A stretch of 64,000 nt of DNA from Pyrinomonadaceae bacterium (lineage in GTDB: Bacteria > Acidobacteriota > Blastocatellia > Pyrinomonadales > Pyrinomonadaceae). The DNA lies in NCBI GenBank assembly GCA_019694395.1, contig JAIBCC010000013.1, positions 1-64,000 of the forward strand, written 5' to 3'. The position numbers and the translations under genes are program-made. Of this stretch, positions 9,764 to 17,636 are shown piece by piece. The number at the start of each line of letters is the position of its first letter. Position 1 is the first letter of the stretch. The notes below the pieces were generated by a model. That model saw only the letters and a list, made by a program, of their open reading frames with translations, had not been told where the DNA came from and did no database searches.

Positions 9764-9779
9764 TGCAACCTTGATGCCA
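9764..9779 (-). promoter_or_regulatory. sigma-54 promoter, priming-transferase operon
   Basis: Read on the minus strand this is TGGCATCAAGGTTGCA. It has TGGCA at -24 and TTGCA at -12 with the exact spacing of the consensus TGGCACG-N4-TTGCA. The start of transcription is predicted near 9753, about 60 bases before the ATG at 9691. Confidence 0.75.
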
Positions 9780-9792
9780 CTTGCTAAAAAAA

Positions 9793-9937
9793 CGTAAAAC
9801 CCCTATTTTACGAATGATTTTGGTGATTATTGTTGGTTTCATAAAAAATATCGTGTGGTTTTTTTACCCCTTGGAACAACCAAAATACCTATTTGCCACA
9901 ACCCTTTTTTTAGTTAAATTTTCAACAATCCCTATTT
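9793..9937. promoter_or_regulatory. candidate enhancer region between divergent sigma-54 promoters
   Basis: This lies within the 374-base gene-free stretch 9692-10065. Three direct copies of a 13-mer approximating AAAATCCCTATTT have CCTATTT cores at 9802-9808, 9888-9894 and 9931-9937, spaced 86 and 43 bases. The first copy sits inside a perfect 7-base dyad (CGTAAAA 9793-9799 / TTTTACG 9806-9812). A TGTGGCA motif lies on the minus strand at 9894-9900. Related AATAGG and TGTGGCA motifs recur at 32218-32264 upstream of the main EPS operon. The position suits binding sites for an NtrC-type activator. No small gene is seen here. Confidence 0.45.
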
Positions 9938-9975
9938 ATACTGTTAATTAGCTCAAAATATTTAGTCTTTCAATT

Positions 9976-9992
9976 TTGGAACACAGTTTGCA
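9976..9992 (+). promoter_or_regulatory. sigma-54 promoter, rml operon
   Basis: TTGGAACACAGTTTGCA matches TTGG at -24 and TTGCA at -12 with correct spacing. Predicted start near 10003, about 63 bases before the rmlA ATG, which has a GAGGAA ribosome-binding site. Confidence 0.75.
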
Positions 9993-10065
9993 CAATATGA
10001 GGCAAGAATCAAAATCTGCGGTTTGTTTTTGATTAATCCAAAAATTTATAAAAGAGGAATTTTAA

Positions 10066-10872
10066 ATGAAAGGAATTGTTCTCGCAGGCGGTTTAGGCAC
10101 ACGACTTTACCCTTTAACTGCCGTTACTAATAAAAACTTATTGCCAATTTATGACCGACCGATGATTTACTACCCGATTCAAATGCTGGTTAATGCAGGA
10201 ATCGAAGATATTCTGATCGTCACTGGGGGAAATGCGGCGGGTGATTTTCTGAAACTTCTTGGAAACGGAAAGATGTTCGGGTTGAAACATTTGAATTTTG
10301 CTTATCAGGAAGGCGAAAAAGGAATTGCTAATGCACTTTCATACGCTGAACATTTTGCTGCCGGCGATTCGGTTTGTGTTGTTCTTGGCGACAATATTAT
10401 CGAAGGAAATATTTGTGCAGCAGCCGATGATTTTCGTCGTCAGGGCAAAGGGGCAAAAATTATGCTCAAAAAAGTTCACGATCCCGAGCGTTTCGGCGTG
10501 CCGGAATTAAATGGTAATAAGGTTGTCCAAATCGAAGAAAAACCGAAAAATCCAAAGACAGATTACGCCGTGATCGGGATTTATATGTTTGATTCGACCG
10601 TTTTTGAGATCATTCGCGGCTTAACACCTTCGGCTCGCGGCGAATACGAAATTACAGATGTTAATAATACTTATATCAATCGCAATGAAATGAGCTGGAA
10701 TGAGCTGGAAGGATGGTGGACTGATGCCGGAACCTTTGACAGCCTTTATGAAGCAACTAAATTGGTCAAAACCACCGGCGCAAATAAATTAGACTTAAAT
10801 GTTTCACCATATATTATGAACCAGACATTTATTGATCATACGGAGTCTGAAAATGCACTTATTACAAATTGA
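10066..10872 (+). CDS. rmlA: glucose-1-phosphate thymidylyltransferase
   Basis: 268 residues. It makes dTDP-glucose from glucose-1-phosphate and dTTP in the cytoplasm, the first step of dTDP-rhamnose and related sugars. The start GIVLAGGLGTRLYPLT is the nucleotide-binding loop, followed by NKNLLPIYDRPMIYYP, the metal site region VVLGDNII, IEEKPKNPKTDYAVIGIYMFD and GGWWTDAGTFDSL, all diagnostic of short-form RmlA. It is slightly shorter than the E. coli enzyme (about 290) but complete. The ribosome-binding site (AGAGGAA) is good. The next gene begins inside its 3' end, so the two are translationally coupled. It is the first gene of the plus-strand sugar-nucleotide operon in the EPS locus. Confidence 0.95.
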   Translation: MKGIVLAGGLGTRLYPLTAVTNKNLLPIYDRPMIYYPIQMLVNAGIEDILIVTGGNAAGDFLKLLGNGKMFGLKHLNFAYQEGEKGIANALSYAEHFAAGDSVCVVLGDNIIEGNICAAADDFRRQGKGAKIMLKKVHDPERFGVPELNGNKVVQIEEKPKNPKTDYAVIGIYMFDSTVFEIIRGLTPSARGEYEITDVNNTYINRNEMSWNELEGWWTDAGTFDSLYEATKLVKTTGANKLDLNVSPYIMNQTFIDHTESENALITN

Positions 10873-11356
10873 AGAAGCCTGTTTTGTAAGCGGAAAAATT
10901 GATGATGTGGTGGTTACGGATTTGCGGAAATTTGTGGATGAAAGAGGGTGGCTTGCCGAACTATTTCGTCATGACGAGCTGAACGAGGAATATTTTCCCC
11001 AAATGTCCTATATTTCCCTGACCTTGCCGGGAGTTTTGCGAGGTCCGCACCAACACAACGATCAAGCCGATTTGTTCTGTTTTATCGGACCTTCCAATTT
11101 CAAATTACGTTTATGGGACAATCGGCTTGAATCTAAAACATTCAATAACGTGATGACGCTTTATGTCGGGGCTGATAATCCTAAATCGGTAATTATTCCC
11201 AAAGGAATCGTCCACGCTTATAAAAATGTCGGCGATGTTGCCGGAATAGTTATTAACTGTCCAAACAGGCTTTTCATGGGATATAAAAAGCTTGAATTGA
11301 TTGACGAAATCCGTCACGAAGACGACCCGGAAACACCATTTAGAATTGATGATTAA
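10853..11356 (+). CDS. rmlC: dTDP-4-dehydrorhamnose 3,5-epimerase family protein
   Basis: About 167 residues, a single RmlC-like cupin. It is expected to epimerise dTDP-4-keto-6-deoxyglucose. The family signature RGPHQH (catalytic His) and the cupin motif PKGIVHAYKN are visible, as is an N-terminal DERGWLAELFR. The tyrosine usually seen in the second catalytic motif is not obvious (the sequence there is NCPNRLFMG), so a single-position epimerase or ketoisomerase activity is possible. I chose ATG at 10853, preceded by GGAG seven bases upstream, rather than an in-frame ATG at 10832; this overlaps rmlA by 20 bases. Confidence 0.82.
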   Translation: MHLLQIEEACFVSGKIDDVVVTDLRKFVDERGWLAELFRHDELNEEYFPQMSYISLTLPGVLRGPHQHNDQADLFCFIGPSNFKLRLWDNRLESKTFNNVMTLYVGADNPKSVIIPKGIVHAYKNVGDVAGIVINCPNRLFMGYKKLELIDEIRHEDDPETPFRIDD

Positions 11357-11374
11357 CATCACCACCTTAGAATT

Positions 11375-12427
11375 ATGAAGAAAATTTTTGTGACAGGCGG
11401 TTCAGGATTTATCGGCTCGGCTTTTATCCGATTAGCTTTGGACGAATTGCCCGAATATGAAATCATTAACTTTGATGCCCTAACCTATGCAGGAAATCCT
11501 GATAACCTGAATGATGTCGAAGACTCGCGTTATAGTTTTATTTACGGAGATATTGTTGATAGGGACAAAGTTTATAAATCACTGACCGAAGAAGTTGAAA
11601 TAATTATAAATTTTGCGGCTGAATCTCACGTTGATCGGTCTATTCAATCTGCGGATAAATTTGTTCAAACCAATATCTTGGGAACTCAGGTTTTGTTGGA
11701 TGCAGCCCGTCATTTTGGAGTAAAAAGATTTGTTCAAATTTCAACGGACGAAGTAATGGGTAGCTTACCCGAAGATAAAACTGCATTCTTTACAGAGAAT
11801 TCACCCTATGCTCCTAACTCACCGTATGCCGCCTCCAAAGCCGGAGCTGAACACCTGGTTCGGGCGGCACATGAAACTTTCGGGTTAGACACGATCATTA
11901 CTCGTTGCGGAAATAATTACGGTCCGCGACAATTCCCGGAAAAGTTAATTCCATTGTTAATTGCCAACGCCTTGAACGATGAACCGATCCCGGTTTATGG
12001 CGATGGGCGGAATGTTCGGGACTGGATCTTTGTCGAAGATCATTGTCGGGCGATTTTAGCTGCCATGAAACAAGGAAAATCGGGTGGAATTTACAATATC
12101 GGCGCTCGAAACGAGCAACATAACATTGACATAGTTGAATCAATTCTCGATGCGCTCGGTAAATCCCGAAGTTTAATCCAGTTTGTTGAGGACAGATTAG
12201 GGCATGACCGAAGGTATGCCATTGATTCGATAAAGGTTGAAACTGAGTTAAATTGGAAACCTTTGGAAAGTTGGCAAACCGGATTAGAAAAAACGATTAA
12301 TTGGTATTTGAAAAATCAAATTTGGATTAATCGAATCCGAAGCGGAGAATACCGAAATTTACCAAATCAGCTCAGTGTAATTGATCTGATGTTGGAAGAA
12401 ATTTCACCAACTTTTAACTTAAATTAG
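11375..12427 (+). CDS. rmlB: dTDP-glucose 4,6-dehydratase
   Basis: 350 residues, an extended short-chain dehydrogenase. The NAD-binding TGGSGFIGS is at the N-terminus, STDEVMG follows, the catalytic YAASK motif is near residue 150, and RCGNNYGPRQFPEKLIPL is typical of RmlB. It converts dTDP-glucose to dTDP-4-keto-6-deoxyglucose. It lies 18 bases after rmlC. An rmlD reductase is absent from the window, so the final sugar may be made with an enzyme encoded elsewhere, or it may not be rhamnose. Confidence 0.95.
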   Translation: MKKIFVTGGSGFIGSAFIRLALDELPEYEIINFDALTYAGNPDNLNDVEDSRYSFIYGDIVDRDKVYKSLTEEVEIIINFAAESHVDRSIQSADKFVQTNILGTQVLLDAARHFGVKRFVQISTDEVMGSLPEDKTAFFTENSPYAPNSPYAASKAGAEHLVRAAHETFGLDTIITRCGNNYGPRQFPEKLIPLLIANALNDEPIPVYGDGRNVRDWIFVEDHCRAILAAMKQGKSGGIYNIGARNEQHNIDIVESILDALGKSRSLIQFVEDRLGHDRRYAIDSIKVETELNWKPLESWQTGLEKTINWYLKNQIWINRIRSGEYRNLPNQLSVIDLMLEEISPTFNLN

Positions 12428-12573
12428 TTTTTTAAGGACCTCTTTTGCATTTGAAAATAAAGAGTGAGACCAAACTTGTAGTTTTATCAATTTATCTGCT
12501 ATTAAATCCTGCTTTTATCATTCAGTTTTCCTTCCGATTCAGGTCTTGCTTTATATTTTTCAAAAATTAAACA

Positions 12574-12607
12574 AAAAAAGATGGGGTTAAATTTCCTCAT
12601 CTTTTTT
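12574..12607. terminator. bidirectional rho-independent terminator
   Basis: AAAAAAGATGGGG at 12574-12586 pairs with CCTCATCTTTTTT at 12595-12607 (13-base stem with one G-T wobble, loop 12587-12594). A/T runs flank both sides. It lies between the convergent rmlB and acyltransferase genes and can stop both transcripts. Confidence 0.88.
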
Positions 12608-12628
12608 ATTTCAAGTTTCCAACTTTAT

Positions 12629-13168
12629 TTAAACTGCCAAATTCAACTCCTGATTTTGTTTCACCACAACTTTTTTCGGCTTAATGATTGCAGGAACTCC
12701 AACCGCAATCGAATTTGGTGGAACATCTTCAAGCACCACGGCATTAGCACCAATGGCAGAATCATCCCCAATTCTAATATTCCCAAGAATTACGGCTCCC
12801 GCTCCGATGTCTACCCGATTGCCGATAATCGGCGCACCGCGTGTTCCTTTCCTGCGTAAGCCGATAGTGACACCGTTGCGAATAGTTACATCGTCGCCAA
12901 TAACCGCATCGCCGCTGATGATGATTCCGCCGAAATGCTCGATACAAAATCGCCTGCCGACTGTTGCTTCGCAAGGCAAATCAATTCCCGTCATTATTTG
13001 ACTAATGATTTTCAGCAGACGATAAACAAACGAAAAAAACTTTCGGAACAGCGAATTATTTATATTATAACGCCAACGCCCAAAACGATAGACAGCCATT
13101 ACCCAAATCCCTTGACGTTGGATGTCGCGTTCGTATGTGTCCCAATCTTCGCGTAAAAGTTCAAACAT
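12629..13168 (-). CDS. serine-acetyltransferase-like hexapeptide acyltransferase
   Basis: 179 residues, with an N-terminal helical part and a left-handed beta-helix (about 70-165) with hexapeptides such as ISGDAVIGDDVTI, IIGNRVDIGAGAVILGNIRIGDDSAIGANAVV, ending VGVPAIIKPKK. This is the CysE/WcaB-like family of acetyl-CoA-dependent O-acetyltransferases. In this context it probably acetylates the EPS repeat unit rather than serine (inference). It is the last gene of the 16-gene EPS operon, seven bases after the preceding GT2 gene. Confidence 0.85.
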   Translation of the reverse strand: MFELLREDWDTYERDIQRQGIWVMAVYRFGRWRYNINNSLFRKFFSFVYRLLKIISQIMTGIDLPCEATVGRRFCIEHFGGIIISGDAVIGDDVTIRNGVTIGLRRKGTRGAPIIGNRVDIGAGAVILGNIRIGDDSAIGANAVVLEDVPPNSIAVGVPAIIKPKKVVVKQNQELNLAV

Positions 13169-13175
13169 AAATACC

Positions 13176-14171
13176 TCACCACGGACGAGCAGGCGAAACT
13201 TTTCCGCCTTTTGTCTCTTTCCAAGCCTGATTCATTAAATCAATCAACACCCTTGAATGTTCAGCCTTAGTCTTTCTCTCTTCATTATTTTGCAAAATAT
13301 TTTTGTATAAACGAAAGCGATGCCAAAGAGTCTCAATTTGGCGGATGATCCAAGCCCCCGATAATCCGTGATATTTCCGGTAATAAAGCAAAGCACTGCG
13401 GATTCGCCATAGTGTTAATTGTGAACCGGATTTTGACATAGAAAGATGTTTGACGGTTTTTGAGGATTCACCACCAAGATGGATACACACCACATCTGCC
13501 CAATACCAAACCGAATATCCGGCATTTTTGAAACGACGGCACAAATCAACCTCTTCGTAATAGAGAAAGAACTTTTCATCAAAATACCCGACTTTTTTAA
13601 GAGCTTCGTGACGAATCATGGTAAAAGCCCCCGGAACCCAATCAACTTCTGCCGATTCGTTTGGGTCAGCCCAGGTGCGGTCTGGTCGTCCGAAAAATTT
13701 GGATTTCGGGAAACGGTCAGATAAGCCTGAAAGAATCAGAAAATCATTGAGTATGGAAGGAAACATTCGCGCGGAGGGTTGGGGCAAATCATCACGCCCG
13801 ATCAATTTTGCTCCGCCCAATCCGATATTTTGATCTGCCTCCATTTTTTCAAACGCTTTTTGCAGAGCATTCGGTTTAAGAAACGCATCGGAATTTAATA
13901 AAACGATGTAACGACCATGCGCCACTGCAAATCCGCGATTATTTCCTCCGGCAAATCCAAGGTTGATTTCACTTTTTATTAAACGGAGATGTGGAAATTC
14001 CCGTTCCACCATTTCGGCTGAACCGTCTTTGGAAGCATTATCAACCACAATGATTTCATAAGACATTCCGGCGACTTCGGTTTCTAGAGATTTTAGGCAA
14101 TCGCGCAGTAAATCCCGTGTGTTAAAGGAAACTATAATGACAGAAATGTCAGGTCTTTGTTCATTTTTCAT
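13176..14171 (-). CDS. GT2 family glycosyltransferase (rhamnosyltransferase-like)
   Basis: 331 residues with a GT-A fold. N-terminal ISVIIVSFNTRDLLRDCL, VVDNASKDGS (nucleotide-sugar site), NLGFAGGNNRGF, the DxD-equivalent LNSDAF near residue 95, and FDEKFFLYYEEVDLCRR typical of rhamnosyl/GT2 family members. It is a soluble enzyme acting on the lipid-linked intermediate at the inner face of the membrane. Its ATG overlaps the stop of the upstream gene by four bases (ATGA). Confidence 0.9.
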   Translation of the reverse strand: MKNEQRPDISVIIVSFNTRDLLRDCLKSLETEVAGMSYEIIVVDNASKDGSAEMVEREFPHLRLIKSEINLGFAGGNNRGFAVAHGRYIVLLNSDAFLKPNALQKAFEKMEADQNIGLGGAKLIGRDDLPQPSARMFPSILNDFLILSGLSDRFPKSKFFGRPDRTWADPNESAEVDWVPGAFTMIRHEALKKVGYFDEKFFLYYEEVDLCRRFKNAGYSVWYWADVVCIHLGGESSKTVKHLSMSKSGSQLTLWRIRSALLYYRKYHGLSGAWIIRQIETLWHRFRLYKNILQNNEERKTKAEHSRVLIDLMNQAWKETKGGKVSPARPW

Positions 14172-15358
14172 AATTTTTCTCCCGAATTAGCTCGTTCGGT
14201 TCTGATCCATTGAGCATCGCCTTGTGAAGTTTTAAAAAGTGACTTTAGTAAAGTTATTTTCCATAGAATATAAAAAGGTGCATAAGCCAAAACCGCTAGA
14301 TCCTTCCATCCGCCTTTACCCACAAAAACGGCTGAAAAAATATGCAGAATTACAACGAAAAATGAAAATAAGCCGAGAACTTGCAGGCTGGAATCAAACT
14401 GTAAAGCTGCAATCAGGATGAGCGAAATGTGAAAAGCAAGTGGTAACAGAAGTAAATCGAGCAAGGGTTCGAGCAATCGAAATTTCCCTTTGCACACTTC
14501 AATAAAAAGTTGCGGCGCAAAGTTTACTAACATTCGCAATCGCCCTCCCTCCCAACGGGAACGCTGCGTCTTTACGCCGCTGCCGGATGCGGGCATTTCT
14601 CCTTTTACGCCCGTTTTATCGGCAAAAATAACTTTAAAACCCTTTCTGACAAGTTCAAGGTGATATTCTAAATCCTCTACCACCGAACGTGCAGAATAAG
14701 GAACTGCGTGAAGAATTTCCGCTCTCAAACCAAAACCGTTGCCATAAATCCCGCAGGACAATCCCCAATGATCGCGTCCGCGTGGACGAAGCACATTAAA
14801 TGCCAGCAAAGCCAGATTCATTAATCGGGTTCTGACCGAAGAGTCTGTATTAGCAACGGTGTAACGACATTGCACGGCATCCGCTCCGGCTAAAAATAAA
14901 CGCCGAAATTCAGCCAACAAATTCGAATCAACAACAGTATCAGCATCAATGATAAGAAATCCGTCAAAACTTTCTTTCAACAATTCGGTGAAAGCAAAAT
15001 CCAGTGCAAACCCTTTGCCGCGTTCTGTTTCGTTAGTTCTGATTAAAACTCTTGCTCCGTTTTTCCCTGCAACTTCCGCAGTGTTATCCGTGCAGTTATC
15101 GGCAACTACCACAATTTCGCTTTCTTTATCTCTGCAATCGAACAAACTTTTGAGGCACGTTTCGATATTTGCAGACTCGTTATGTGCCGGAATTACAACC
15201 GCCATGCGAAAGGAGGTGGTCTTTGATTCAACCGATTTTCGCGGCGGCAATATTGCTCCGATGGTCAAAATCAATAACTCGATCGTCCCGGGAATTGTCA
15301 CCAAAAGTGCAATAAACCCGATCAAAGCCCAAAGAAATTTGAAGATTTCAAGATTCAT
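14168..15358 (-). CDS. membrane GT2 glycosyltransferase
   Basis: 396 residues. An N-terminal membrane segment (about 8-35) precedes a GT2 domain with MAVVIPAHNES, VVADNCTDNTAE, the metal-binding DADTVVD, EDLEYHLELVRKG and QRSRWEGG, the QxxRW motif of processive or cellulose-synthase-like GT2 enzymes. Two or three C-terminal membrane helices follow (about 295-375). It adds a sugar on the cytoplasmic face. Its first codons overlap the stop of the glycosidase gene upstream and its stop overlaps the next start, so it is tightly coupled. Confidence 0.9.
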   Translation of the reverse strand: MNLEIFKFLWALIGFIALLVTIPGTIELLILTIGAILPPRKSVESKTTSFRMAVVIPAHNESANIETCLKSLFDCRDKESEIVVVADNCTDNTAEVAGKNGARVLIRTNETERGKGFALDFAFTELLKESFDGFLIIDADTVVDSNLLAEFRRLFLAGADAVQCRYTVANTDSSVRTRLMNLALLAFNVLRPRGRDHWGLSCGIYGNGFGLRAEILHAVPYSARSVVEDLEYHLELVRKGFKVIFADKTGVKGEMPASGSGVKTQRSRWEGGRLRMLVNFAPQLFIEVCKGKFRLLEPLLDLLLLPLAFHISLILIAALQFDSSLQVLGLFSFFVVILHIFSAVFVGKGGWKDLAVLAYAPFYILWKITLLKSLFKTSQGDAQWIRTERANSGEKL

Positions 15359-17586
15359 AATTTTTCCTTTTCCGTGACCAGAACTGCAAAACCAAAGGGC
15401 GGTATTTCAAAATTTATATTCCCGTCTTTGATTTCAGTTTTGGCTTCTGAGATTTTTACTTTTTCGGTTTCCTCATTTGTATCGGTGGGATTTTTAGCAT
15501 CCAGTAAAAATAATTTAAGTTTTGCAAGGTCTTGGATTTCAGCCGGAAACCTGATTGAAATCCGGCGTGAATCGTTTGCCGTAGAAACTACCGCTGCCGA
15601 CCATTTCTCCTGTGATTTGAAAACATAAATCAAAACGTCATGCTCATTAGCTTCAGGCGTTTTTATTTTGACCAGATCACCTTGAATAACCCGGTTAAGC
15701 AAAATCAACGCTAAACCTTGGGGACGAAAACGCTGGGTTTCACCCAAATCACGGACAATTCCCCAAAGTTTAACCGGGGTTTTTCCGTCATCGCCTTTTG
15801 CATCAAAACCGGAAAGTGTGTAAACACATTGCCTTTGCACGCCGAGTGATAAATTTTCCAGCAAAACTTTTGCTAAAGCCGTTCCTGCCGCCAATCCTGC
15901 CGTGATTTCGTCTCGCTCAAAAGAATCTGCATTGCCTCCGGTGGTGTGAAGATTTACTTCATAAACTGCCAAGTCTTTTTGTAAATTTCGTGTTTCATCG
16001 GCTAACTTTCGCATTTTTCCGCCATCTTCCCGGAACAGTTCTCTTAGGTTTTCGGTATCTGTTTTGCCACTTTCCAATTTATAAAGAAAATATGGAGCAA
16101 CAGACAAACCGTTTGCCTGCTCTGCATTGTTCAAAAAAGCTAGGGCAGAATCAGGATTAGCGTGTTGACCGTTAACCAAAAATTTGAGCGGAAGATTTTT
16201 GCCGGCACCTTCGTTGATTTTGGCAAAAGCGCGGTTGGCAATTTCACCGTGGGTTTGAGAATTAGAAATTCCAGCTGCTCGAAAAATACGGTTCCAATTC
16301 TCATTGCCGAATTCCAAAACAATTTCGCTGAATTCAAAATTTTGTGCTGATAGAAATTGACCGAGTTTGAGCAGTTCCGCATCGGTTGAAGTTGTTGGAA
16401 TTATCAGCCAAGGATTCGCGTTGACTTTTTTACAAAGTTCAAAAAAATCTGGAATCGAATAATAAAAATCGGCGGATTCCAAATTTTCAGGACGGATTCG
16501 AACCGTGCGGCGGGCAAAACGATCAGCTAGGCGATTTTCAATCGTATCGCCAAGTTGTCCCTGCCAATCACGCAAATAAGCAGGCTGAATTTTTTCCAAT
16601 GCATTAATAACTTCTGCACGAAATGGAGAGTTTTCGGATTGAATGGCTTTTAATTCCACATCATCTAGCAGGATTTGTCCCTCTTCGCCGGAGGTTTTGA
16701 AGGTTAATTCGAGAATCCCATTTTCCCCTGTATCTTTTCCGTTAAAATTAATTACTGTTTTTGTCCAATTATTTGAAGGGGTGAAGTTTTTTTGCACGAA
16801 CGGCACAGACATTTTGCGTCCAAAGGAAACCGTTAATTTTGCGGTTCCGCTTTTCCGCAAAGTCCAAAATGATAAACTCCATAACCCATTGACCGGCAGC
16901 ATTTTTCCGGCGCGTTCCGTAATTGCGTCCAGATATGAACTGACCGAAACAGGTTTTACAGTTTGCGGATTTAATGAAAGGGATCTTTTGCCGGTGCTGT
17001 TCGGTGGAATATTCTGTTTATCAAGACTAATTAAATCGGCAGACTCAGGAGAAAACCACCAGCGTGCCGGAGTTCCATCATCATCAATTTTGGTGAGTGA
17101 AATTACATCGCCTTCATCAAGGGTTAAAGTTGGATCATCAACCGTAAAATCGGGTAAATTCTGAGAATTTGTTTTTCTGGAATTTATAATTTTGCCCTGT
17201 CGTCCGGCATTTCGTCCGCTTCGGACTTCGTAAAAAGCATCAGTCCAAAAACCATCCGGTCTGCCGAGATACGATTCGTTATCCGTAAAACTTCCCGGGG
17301 TAGCGGTTTTGACAATTACCAAAGCACGATCTATCAGCCCTTCAAATCCGGGATTTTTAATGACATTTGCGTTAAGTTGTTCGGCTCCCCAGGAGGTAGC
17401 AAAACCCAGATTTAATCCGATCTTTTTAACCCCGGGAACTTGAATTTCATTTGTTACCGTAAAACTTCTTAAATTTCCGTAATTTGCCTGAACTCTTTCC
17501 GCCCCAATCCAGTCAAAATCGCAGGATGATCCGAAAATCAGCGAAATGATCAGTGCAAATATTTTTGGAATAGTGGTTTTTGGCAT
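15355..17586 (-). CDS. secreted glycosidase-like protein of the EPS operon (clan GH-A-like)
   Basis: 743 residues. The N-terminus has a signal-like stretch ending near FGSSC, which could be a weak lipobox. Residues about 210-320 look like a carbohydrate-binding jelly-roll (ending GQILLDDVELK). The following 330-640 region resembles a (beta/alpha)8 glycosidase with candidate acid/base Glu in LEFGNENWN and candidate nucleophile Glu in AVYEVNLHTTGG. A beta-sandwich tail follows. I cannot assign a GH family with certainty. An enzyme inside an EPS operon usually trims, releases or length-controls the polymer in the periplasm or outside (inference). It overlaps the next gene by four bases. Confidence 0.7.
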   Translation of the reverse strand: MPKTTIPKIFALIISLIFGSSCDFDWIGAERVQANYGNLRSFTVTNEIQVPGVKKIGLNLGFATSWGAEQLNANVIKNPGFEGLIDRALVIVKTATPGSFTDNESYLGRPDGFWTDAFYEVRSGRNAGRQGKIINSRKTNSQNLPDFTVDDPTLTLDEGDVISLTKIDDDGTPARWWFSPESADLISLDKQNIPPNSTGKRSLSLNPQTVKPVSVSSYLDAITERAGKMLPVNGLWSLSFWTLRKSGTAKLTVSFGRKMSVPFVQKNFTPSNNWTKTVINFNGKDTGENGILELTFKTSGEEGQILLDDVELKAIQSENSPFRAEVINALEKIQPAYLRDWQGQLGDTIENRLADRFARRTVRIRPENLESADFYYSIPDFFELCKKVNANPWLIIPTTSTDAELLKLGQFLSAQNFEFSEIVLEFGNENWNRIFRAAGISNSQTHGEIANRAFAKINEGAGKNLPLKFLVNGQHANPDSALAFLNNAEQANGLSVAPYFLYKLESGKTDTENLRELFREDGGKMRKLADETRNLQKDLAVYEVNLHTTGGNADSFERDEITAGLAAGTALAKVLLENLSLGVQRQCVYTLSGFDAKGDDGKTPVKLWGIVRDLGETQRFRPQGLALILLNRVIQGDLVKIKTPEANEHDVLIYVFKSQEKWSAAVVSTANDSRRISIRFPAEIQDLAKLKLFLLDAKNPTDTNEETEKVKISEAKTEIKDGNINFEIPPFGFAVLVTEKEKL

Positions 17587-17636
17587 TGTCAGATGTTTAA
17601 CGGAATAAGGTTTTGAAAACCGTAAAATATAAGTTT

